Below are positions 11,429 through 21,800 of a DNA stretch of 64,000 bases, piece by piece. The stretch's first letter is position 1. Each line of letters starts with the position of its first letter. This DNA comes from Lumbricus rubellus. Taxonomy: Eukaryota; Annelida; Clitellata; Crassiclitellata; Lumbricidae. The notes beneath the pieces are model-generated. The model was not told where the DNA came from. It was given only the letters and a program-made list of their open reading frames with translations, and did not search any database. The stretch covers positions 28,343,396-28,407,395 of the forward strand of contig OX243820.1 of the NCBI GenBank assembly GCA_945859605.1. The letters are read 5' to 3'. Both the position numbers and the translations under genes were made by a program.

Positions 11429-12221
11429 ATGTTTGCAACGCTTTACGAATTCTACCAGAGCAACACGTTCTGTGATATCGAGATACACTGTGGAAGCCTC
11501 GTCCTCCGCTGCCACCGCGTCGTTCTCGCCTGCGTCAGCCGGTATTTTCGCTCCATGTTCCTGTCGAACATGAACGAATGCACGAACAACGTGATCACGA
11601 TCAAGGACATCGATGAGGTTGCTTTTAACGACCTTGTAAATTTTGCGTACACGGCAAAGATCACGCTGTCAATACAGAATGTTAAAACACTGCTAGCTGC
11701 TTGCTCAATTCTCCAGATGGATTCGGTCGCCCGTGCCTGCTGCGTGTTCATGACATCTCATCTTCACCCAAGCAATTGCGTTGGAATTAGGAATTTTGCG
11801 GAGCAGCACGGACAGATGGACCTCGTGGCAAAGGCCGAGGGATTCATGATGGAGAATTTTGCCGACGTTCAGAAAAGCGAAGAGTGGAACCAGGTGACGC
11901 TGTCCTGCCTTCGCAATATCATCAGCTCCCCGAATTCGAACATTCGGTCAGAGAAGGAGGTCTACGAGGCGATTATGAAGTGGATCAAATCAGACCTCGA
12001 TGAAAATAAGGTCTTCCTTCCGACGCTTATGTCTAAGAGTCAGCTGCCGCTTCTTCCAACTCCCAACCTGATGAGTAAAGTCTGCCAGGAGGAACAACCG
12101 ATACAAGATTTGGAATGCAGGGAGTACCTGAATGAAGCAGCGAGCTGCCAGTTGTCATTGGCTCAAGTCATTCCGGAAATTGCACCTTCGGAAAGAATGA
12201 CTCCTTGCAAAAGTTATGCTG
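11429..12221 (+). CDS. Copy 1 exon 1: BTB + BACK
   Basis: Encodes the whole BTB fold from [19 protein letters not shown] through MFLSNMNEC and the BACK domain to PCKSYAG. The donor is GCTG|GTTAGT. It is similar to copy 2 exon 1 at roughly 88% by eye. The ATG itself is specific to this copy: copy 2 has ACG at the corresponding position. Confidence 0.85.
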
Positions 12222-15200
12222 GTTAGTACCAAATTATATCTTTGTAACCTATTTTTTCTTCACCCTTGTTCTGCTGGGTTAAATGTTGAGGCATATTGCA
12301 CAGATGTGTTCTTAAAAGTTGCTGTATGCGCGGCCAAACAAAACTGTCTTAAGATGAGAGAGGAAAGCCTGAGAAGAATTTTTAGAAACATAGCAGAGGG
12401 TCAGAGAAAGACCATTCCAGGTTGAGGGTCCTACCACTGAGAAAGCACGGTTCTGTATAGTGGAAGTACAAACTTCTTTTCATGTGTACCAGTCTGAGTC
12501 TATGGCGATGTTATCGTTGTTATTGTTGTTGCTGTTTCTTTCAGGCGTAATTTTCTGCGTTGGTGGCCACGATGAATTTGGGAATCCCCTCAGGTCTGTT
12601 GAATGCTACGACCTGCGCAAAAATCAATGGTTTCAGGTGTCGGAAATGTCGACACGCAGGCGTCACGTGGGAGTTGTAACTTTTGGAGGTAATTGAAGAA
12701 TGTCAATTAGACATTGATCAATTTAAATCAGGTCTTTTCAATCAATCAAACTTTTTTATGAATTCAGTTCATGCTATTTGCACATAATGCACGAAGAAAC
12801 TTTTGAGGTTTATCTAGATACAAACATTTATGCAAATCCAAAAGGGGTATAAGTCTTGCTTTACTAGGGTCGGGAACAGAGATGCGTTCTGTCGCATTTC
12901 TTTCAGTATTTGTAAAATTTACAGATTATAAATTTTCATAACTATGGCTATGTTTTGATAGTTTTTATGGTCATGTTCTGTTGCAGACCTATACGATTGG
13001 GAATTTTGTTAATAACTTTTATGTTCATTTTACATAATATTTGTGGTGTAAATGCTAATATTTACTTATCTATGTGTCTACTTACTTAGCCCTTAGTCCT
13101 TCCTCGCGCTGGTAGCGCATTGGGCGACACAGCCTCTCCATGTTATCCTGTCTTCCGCAGCCATCTTAGCATCCTCCCACGTCATTCCGCCGCCTTCCAA
13201 ATCCTGAGTAACCGTGCTTCACCAAGTCATCTATGTGTCTAACATTGTGTTTAACCTTGGGTGACTTTCTACTTGCTGAGTTATATGCTCTGCGGCCTTT
13301 GTGATATGAGTGATCTGATATTGATTGTCATGGATGTAATTTAATTTTTAATGTGTAGGGAAGTTGTACGCTGTGGGTGGACATGACGGGTCGGAACATC
13401 TGAAGACGGGGGAAGTGTTCGATCCACAGACCAACAAATGGCAGCCAATTGCACCCATGTCTAAATTGAGGTAAGTACATGTCAGAATGGGGGTTAGTAG
13501 ATGTAAAAATGAAGGCAACTGCATTTAAATTGGTTAATTTTACAAACATGATATGGTTTTTGAATCAGTCTAGTGATGTGAGCGTGAAATATTTCATTTG
13601 AAATATTTCATTTCTGACAGTTTTTTTTGAAATATTTCAACGCCATAAAAAACGTTTTTTTTGGTTTTTTTACATCTCTAATGTGCACACGGCAAAGCGA
13701 AACAGGCTGACAGCAGACAGAGTCGGAAAGTTAGTGTACCTATCCCAAAATCTGAAACTCTTAAATCCTAAGTCAAACAGTAGTACATTCCCAACGGACA
13801 CCAATGAAAGTGATGATATGGACTCCTTGCCAGCTGCATCTGCTGTGACTGCGAGTGCTTCCTGCTCATCCTCATCTCAAGCACTTCAGATATCTACATC
13901 ACCGCCACTGCCACAGTTAGAGCATCAGTCAGACGATGATGATGATGACAGCGGCAGCCATGCTGACAAAGATGATAACAATGATGATGATAATGATAAT
14001 GACAAAGACGGGGACAATGTCAATGATGAAGGCCATGAAAACTATGATGACAGTGACGATGTCAGTGATGATGATGACAGTGACAGTTATGATGATAGCG
14101 ACAATGATGATGTTGATGATGACAACAAAGATGATGACATGGACGATGATGAATAACAATGAGGAAATCTTGTAACTGACAGATTTCAGCAGTATAATTA
14201 CTATTCTTCTTCTTTCTGTTCTCTGCCCTTAGGCAGGTTCAAATGTTTGACGTCTCCATTCTTCCCTGTTACTATTAATGATGGTTTACTCTGTCTGACT
14301 GATAGTACTATTTATGTTTATGTTCTAAGTTCTATTCTTAGAACTTTTAGTAAAAGTTTGTTTGCCGGATTATTATTGAGTCTAGTTGACATAGTATTTG
14401 TGATTTATAATTTGTCTTCTAAAGTCACTAAAGTGTTTCGAATTCTATACGATTGACTGTGTCCTAGGCTAGCAGAATTTAGCTAAAATCACATTTATTT
14501 CATTTATGACAAAACAAGTGATTAATAATAAATGTTGAGCATAAATGAACAATAACATCTACTTTATTAGATCAAACTGTAATTTGTGACATTTGGTGAA
14601 TAAAAGATGTTTTTCAAGTTTCAACATATAATGTAACTCTCATAAAAGTCATTCTTAAAAACAGGTAATTAGAAATAAATTGAGTATCTCGAGGATGGTC
14701 ACTCATCACTAACACAATAATGCATATAATATGTAATATGAGAAATAAATAAGAAATAAATAAGATATAGAGATGACGTAACAACAGTCAGTCGATGGAT
14801 TTTTCTACCTTATGATTTAAATTCTTTACAAGTCACGCAGGCTCGTTAGAACATGTTTTTTACACCGTTGTTTTCCTTTCAATGCCAAGACCTGGAATAT
14901 ATATGCATTTTCTAAAACTGTACACGGACTTTTGCGAGTTTTTCATTTGAAGAGGGTAACGTACATCTACAGAAACTCAGAATATGATTTCATAATCTTA
15001 ACCGCAAGCGGTTATAGCTTAACGCAACGTCACAATGCGCGTTGCCTAGCAACAAAGTAAAGACGCTCGTGCATGTTTACATTATTTTCGAACAACATTT
15101 TCTTTCCTTGAATCCACGTCTCATCACTCTCACTCCTGGGTATGACTTTAAACTGCAGCCGGTTATGGGTTAACCTGAAAATCTAGGACCGCGGGCAGCA

Positions 15201-18200
15201 GCGTGGTTCTTATCGGTTGTTGGCGGATGAGGAGCTCAGATGCACCCAACGGCAATCACCGAGCGTATGATTAGGCGCATGCCGGGTCCAACCTGGTAAA
15301 ACGGCTAATCAACTGCGTGACCAGCAAGAGAATGGGATACTTAGTTGGTTATAAACCTCTCCCACACAACATGAATGGATCACAATGAAAACAAAGATAT
15401 ACTGGCTCGGACGTCGCCCAGGATAAAAAGGCCCGCGGCACCCACCGTTAGAGTCAGGATGGGTGCCGATAAATGTGCTACTGACTCAACATCATCACCG
15501 ATGAAGACGAAAACGACCGATGAAACAAGGAAGCATCTAAATGGCAGACATCGCGTTATGATTGGACAATGGAACGTGAGAGGACTCAACGCACTAGGCA
15601 AGCTGTCAATGCTTGGGAACGAAATGGAGAGGCAATGCATCAGTATATGTGGACTGTCAGAAACCAAGTGGTCGGGTAGTGGACATTTTAAGACGTTGGA
15701 TGGTCACACCGTGCTGTACTCAGGTACATCTGGACGGGAACATCATGGAGTGGCGATCTGGATAAACAAGAACATCTCATCATGCTTAGTATCATACAAC
15801 ACAATCAGCAACAGAATAATATCGTCCACGTTTGCATCAAAACCGAGAGACATGACAATAATTCAGTGTTACGCGCCAACCGCAGACAAAGATGATGAAG
15901 AAATCGAACAATTCTATCGAGACCTGGGTCGCGCAATCTCAGAGGTTCCTAAGCGAAACATACTTCTGATCACAGGAGATTTCAACGCCAGAGTAGGAGA
16001 AGACGCAACTGAGACTGACGTCCTTGGGAAATATGGCCACGGGAACAGAAAACAGAAACGATAGAGGACAGACTTTGGTGGATTTCTGCGCGGAACACGG
16101 ACTGGTTATCACCAATACTCTCTTCCGTTTGCACAACAGACACAGATACACATGGAAAAGTCCTAATGGATTCACTAGAACACAAATAGACTACATACTT
16201 ATAAACAAACAGTGGAAACAATCGGTCAACAATGCACGCGTATGCCTCAGCGCAGATTGCGATTCTGACCACAACCTGGTAAAACTGACGATGAAACTGA
16301 GATTTAAAAAGAAACGAGTGAATAAACCATTACTCTTGGATCTTGAGAAACTCAAAAATGGCCAGGTTGGGCAACAATATGAACTGGAAGTGACGAACAG
16401 ATTCGAAGTATTGGAAGGAGTAGGCGAATCGAGAACACCAGATGAATTATGGCGCCAACTTAAGGAAGTCACCTTGGGTGCTGCAAAGGCGACAATACTA
16501 AAGGAACACCACAAACGCAAGAACTGGATTTCCAGCGACAGTTTTGAATGGATTGGAAAGAAACGCGAGGCCAAAACAAAATCTGCCACAGAATACAAAA
16601 AACTAAGAAGTGAGGTACAGAAACGACTGCGACGGGATAAACAGGAAGAGCTTGAGACACTGTGTAGCGAATTAGAGGAAAATGCGAAAAGGGGTAATAG
16701 TAGACCAGTCTTTCAAACAGTGAAGCAGCTTACGGGATCGTTCGTCCCTCGTACCACGGCCATCAGAGATGCCTTCGGCAAGAAAATTGTCGAACCAGAG
16801 AGAGTGAATCAGAGATGGAAAGAATACTGCGAGGAACTATACATCGATGTAGATGAGCACGTAGAGATTGACATCCAGGAAAGGGAACCACCACCGCTGA
16901 AGGAAGAGATCAGGCGCGCTGTAATGAAGTCGGCGTCACGAAAGGCACCAGGTCCCGATGACGTGGCAGCTGAATTACTGAGGTTTGGAGGAGAAATGAC
17001 AGTGACCAAACTACATGAGATATGTACGGAGGTGTGGGAGACTGGAGTATGGCCGGAAGAATGGACTCAATCAACATTCATCCCACTTCCCAAGAAAGGT
17101 GACCCGCTCCATTGTGACAATTACAGAACCATCGCACTGGTCTCACACGCAAGCAAAATTTTGCTGCGCGTTATGCTAGACCGCATGCAAAACAAGCTCG
17201 AAATGGAGATTGCACAGGAACAAGCAGGCTTCAGACCAAAAAGAGGTACAAGAGACCAGATTGTGAACCTCAGGATTATAACAGAGAAAGCAAGAGAAAG
17301 AAATCAGCCACTCTACCTTTGTTTCATTGACTTTACTAAGGCCTTTGATAGGGTCCGACACGATCAGCTATGGCTGACCATGCTTGAAATGGGTTTTCCA
17401 CCTCATCTAGTTCAGCTGCTAAGAAATTTGTACAGACAACAACAGGCAAATGTAAGAACAAACGACCACACTTCAGCATGGTTCAAGGTTAGAAAAGGTG
17501 TTCGACAGGGCTGCAACCTCTCCCCATGTCTGTTTAACATTTTAGCAGAGCAAATTATGCGAAAGGCACTAACAGGTTTCGCCGGTGGATTCAGGATTGG
17601 CGGAAGAACCATCAATAACCTGAGATATGCTGACGATATTGTCCTACTGGCCACAACACCAGAAGAACTACAAGAACTCGTGAAACAAGTCGCAAGTGCT
17701 GCAGAAGAATATGGAATGTCAATCAACGTAACTAAGACGAAAGTTATGACGACTACTGAGGAGGTGCTCAAAACGGTGGTGGGTACGGGAAGACTAGAAC
17801 AAGTGGATTCCTTTGTATATTTAGGGAGTAGGATATCAAAAGATGGGAATTGTGTGAATGAAGTTAAATCAAGACTAGCCATGGGGATGACCGTCATGAC
17901 CAAATTGACAAAGATTTGGAAGAACAAATCAATCAGCATCGTCACCAAATTGCGGTTGATGAAGGCTTTGGTGTGGCCAGTAGCGACGTATGGATGTGAA
18001 GCATGGACTCTGAAAAAGGATGAAGAAAAGCGAATTCAAGCATTTGAAAACAAATGTATTAGAAAGCTGATGAGAATTCCATGGACTAAAATGATGACCA
18101 ATGAGCAGGTGTATGTGTCAGCGGGAGCCAGAAGAGAACTATTGGCCCACACCAAAATTCGGAAACTTCGATATTTTGGTCATATCATGAGACAACAAAA

Positions 18201-18797
18201 CGGTAGCATCGAAAGCAGCATCATGACGGGTTTTGTGGAGGGGAAACGAGGACGAGGAAGGCCGAGGATATCTTGGATCGACAACGTCCTGAACTGGACA
18301 GGACTTGAAGGCTATGACTTAATGAGCGCGACAAGGAACAGAAGACTTTGGTCATTAAAGGTCCATTCATGTAGCCAACCGTCGCGATGCGACGATGGCG
18401 ACATGACATGACATGAAATAAATAAACTGTTATTATGGTTGTAATTAGTTGTAAAATGTAAAGAAAAAAATAATTTCAAATGTTTCAAAGAAAACTGAAA
18501 TATTTAAAAAAAACTGAAATATTTCATTGAAATATTTCAACGCCAAAAAAACCATGTTTTTTACATCTCTAAATCAGTCTAAATTTAACATGTCTGCAAC
18601 TGCTGCATTGATCGTTTATTTTAACCTTTATGCATCGTGTGTTGCAATATTGTTTGTAATGCAGTGAGTAAATGATTCAATTGCCTTAATTAAGCCCAAA
18701 AATCATTATAATCGTGGTTTTTTAGGCAGAAATTCATTTTCCTAGTAAGCGACAAGTTGACCTTTTTCTTGCTCCAGGTCACACACACACATATAAA

Positions 18798-18840
<43 letters not shown>

Positions 18841-21800
18841 TGTATATTATCTGATTGGATTGCAGACATGGTATTGCGCTGGCTTATCTGAACGGCCAAA
18901 TCTATGCTGTTGGTGGCTTGAATGACATGGCTCACTTCAACACCGTTGAGCGATACGACCCGGAGTCAGACAGTTGGTCGATGGTGCAGCCGCTTATTTT
19001 CTCTCGTGGCGGCGTGGCTCTTGTGGCTCACAGGGTATGTGGCTGTGATTACCTTTGTCGTCCCCACCACGAAAAAAGGAGAGCTGCATATTACATTATT
19101 TGAATTAGAAATATAGCAGTTAAATTAGAAATAGCCTGGGGATTTGCTGTTAAATATTATAAACGTACTGTTGGATTTATGTGGCTTCTGTAGACCTTCT
19201 ACCACTTACAATGGTTCAGGCTGATTATTCTGTGCTCTGGTGGATGGTATTACAATTTCTAGCTGTCTCGACCTTCAAAAGGATCCAATCTTTCGATTGT
19301 TGTTGCCATTACTGGTGCATTTGAATTTAAAACCTATTGCAGTCTGTTCAGTCTTTTGTTTTACTAGTCGAGCAAATTGAATAGTTATTTTTTAAAAATA
19401 GTAAAACTCTGTTAGATCTCTGCATGACTTATCGTTGGTTGACTTCTTTTGTGTAGTGGTTCATGTATGCGATGGGAGGGAACAATGGTGCGGCGTCTTT
19501 GGAGTCGTGTGAGCGCTACGATCCTCATCTCAACAAATGGACTCTGATTCAACCGATGAACAAGCGCAGAGCGGGAGCCGGAGTGGCTGAACTCAACGGA
19601 TTTTTCTACGTCGTCGGTTCGTTGCTTGTCTGGAAAGATTTTTATTTGAAGATGGTAGACATATGTGATATCGGGGCTCGAAACCCATCGCTCTTCGCTT
19701 CCTAGATATTGTACTAGAAGCCGAAATAGGTGAGAGGGGTCAAGAATGTAGAATATTCTTCAATTGAGCAGATGACTATAAATTTGCCATAATTTGCAAA
19801 GTAGTAAGCCGATTTTGATGCTGTTTGCCATATTTAATATTCAGAATGCATTCTTTTATTGCCCAGCAGAACTGCAGAATTTGATGACACGAATATTTAG
19901 AAACTATTAATTCGATTTTCTCACTCTAAACTAATGAAAGTATCAGAAGTGTGTAACTTCAGTTAGATAAACGATTTCATTCTGCAAAATGCATTTAGAG
20001 CAGAGCCATTGTAGCATATGATTGAATAAAACAATGTCAGAAATCGACACGTGACGGGTTTTGACCCCCCCCCCCTGCGTCACATATCGTTCAGATTGGG
20101 ACCGCCAAAGTCATAAAATTTAATACCAGCAAATTGTTGATTGTTTATACAGTGTACAATGGAAGACTGCATGTTCAGTAATAGTGAAGAGTTAAGATTG
20201 TGTTGAGACATGTCAATGACATCTATCACTGTCAAGATAAGATACATGTAGTCCGATTTAGATGTGCTGTAAATAGGAATTGCATGTGTTGTAAGTCGAG
20301 ATCATTTCAAGAATTTATGTAGCTCCCCTTCAAGAAACCCACTCAGAGATATAGATATAGTCAGGTATAGATGTGCTGCAAGTCAAGTTTATATGTGCCG
20401 TAAGTTGGACTTAGATGAAATGCAAGTCGAGTTTCGATCTTGGCCATTAGTTTTGAATGATCCACATCAGTTCTTGTATTAATTGATGATGTGTACTTTG
20501 TATCACAGTTGTCTGGTTCAAGTATCATAGTATGGAAGAGCAGTACCAGTGTATAAATTTGCAATTGCTAAATATTACAAGTATAGATGTTCAGATAAAA
20601 GGTTTTTGTTCTAGGAGGATTTGACGGTAACTCTCTACTGGACTGCGCTGAGAAGTATGATCCAACTAACAACACATGGACGATGGTGGTTAATATGTCG
20701 TGCCCGAGGGGTGGCGTTGGGGTTGCTGCTCTGGAAGGCAAACTGTATGCAGTGGGAGGCCATGACGGAACCAGCTGCCTCAACTCCGTGGAAGCGTATG
20801 ACCCAGAAACTGACAGGTGCTTTTTCAGTTCATCAGTTTATTTGCCTCATTTTTTGTCTTTTGTGGAATACTGTTGGCTTAACAGACGTTAGACTTAGGT
20901 TGCTGGGGTCATTTTGTGTGAATTTCTTATTAATGACCGTCATGATTACATACACCATCACTTAATCATTCTCATCATCTCTGTAATCATTGAACTTTTT
21001 CATCGTGACTGACTGATATCACTTGTAATAAACCTCAAGACGATCCATAGATAATAAAATTATTTTGGGTTGGTAAATCTATTTGGTGGCTTTTACTCCA
21101 AAGTTAACAATAGTGTTTGCACTTCGACAATAAAAGGCTTTCGAAAACTTCTTCTCAGACATTCCTCTCTCATCTTAAGACAGTTTTATTTGGCGCACTT
21201 GTGAGTAGTCCCCTTGAAGAGGTGCTATACAAATGCATTTAATGAATGAAAGAATGAATAAAGAAAAATTTGAGAAAATGTTCGGAAAAGACCAGCTTTA
21301 AACAAAGCATAAGATTGCAGCGCCAACCGAGACTGTATCATTTAAACAGTTGCAAAACATTTCGTGATTTTATGTGATGTTGGTAAAATATCTAAGTACG
21401 TTCTTGTCGTCGTATGTTCTACAACTTTGGGGCTGACAAATTGAATCAAGTACAACTTATATACGTGTGACGGCAAGAGACAGATAGACAAAACAGTCAG
21501 ACAGTAATACTGAGACTCATTAGATCAATTAAGATTAAATCTACCAGCTGCATTGACTAACACAAGATATAACAGATATAAACTATAAACTTAGACTGGA
21601 TGATGGAGGATGGATATGGAAAACTCAAAGAAAAAGCACAACATCGAGAAGACTGGCGTCGTTGGGCATCTGGACCTGCCGAGAGGCAGCTTACCTAAAG
21701 AAGAAGAAACTATAAAGGTTAAATTATTATAAGATCTATTAGAATCAGCATTGGATTCATGATCTATAATTTTACCGAATACACATGGAATACACAGTAT

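Larger units (their letters stand above)
15160..18425 (+). mobile_element. Nearly full-length RTE-type non-LTR retrotransposon
   Basis: An untranslated leader of about 200 bp is followed by an endonuclease plus reverse-transcriptase coding region broken once, then a very short 3' end with an ACATG repeat tail (acatgacatgacatg, about 18400-18415) and AATAAATAAA. This layout (single long ORF, minimal 3' UTR with a short repeat tail) is typical of RTE-like LINEs. The 5' boundary is approximate and no target duplication was identified. It is nested inside the hAT element. Confidence 0.85.
13571..18571. mobile_element. 5.0-kb hAT transposon inserted in copy 1 intron 3
   Basis: The termini TAGTGATGTGA and, reverse complemented, TAGAGATGTAA are flanked by a perfect 8-bp target duplication AATCAGTC (13563-13570 and 18572-18579), the hAT hallmark. 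Both subterminal regions carry several copies of the palindrome GAAATATTTC, a likely transposase-binding motif. The interior holds a hAT-transposase-like C-terminus (13683-14156), a fragment of one RTE LINE and a nearly complete second RTE LINE. The matching intron of copy 2 lacks this element, so it inserted after the gene duplication or was lost there. Confidence 0.88.

Noticed and set aside
11239..11475. 78-codon frame overlapping the copy 1 leader
   Set aside because: Out-of-frame shadow of the duplicated leader; copy 2 has the equivalent shadow at 29432.
13936..14175. Met/Thr-rich frame
   Set aside because: Shadow of the GAT/GAC microsatellite in the hAT fragment.
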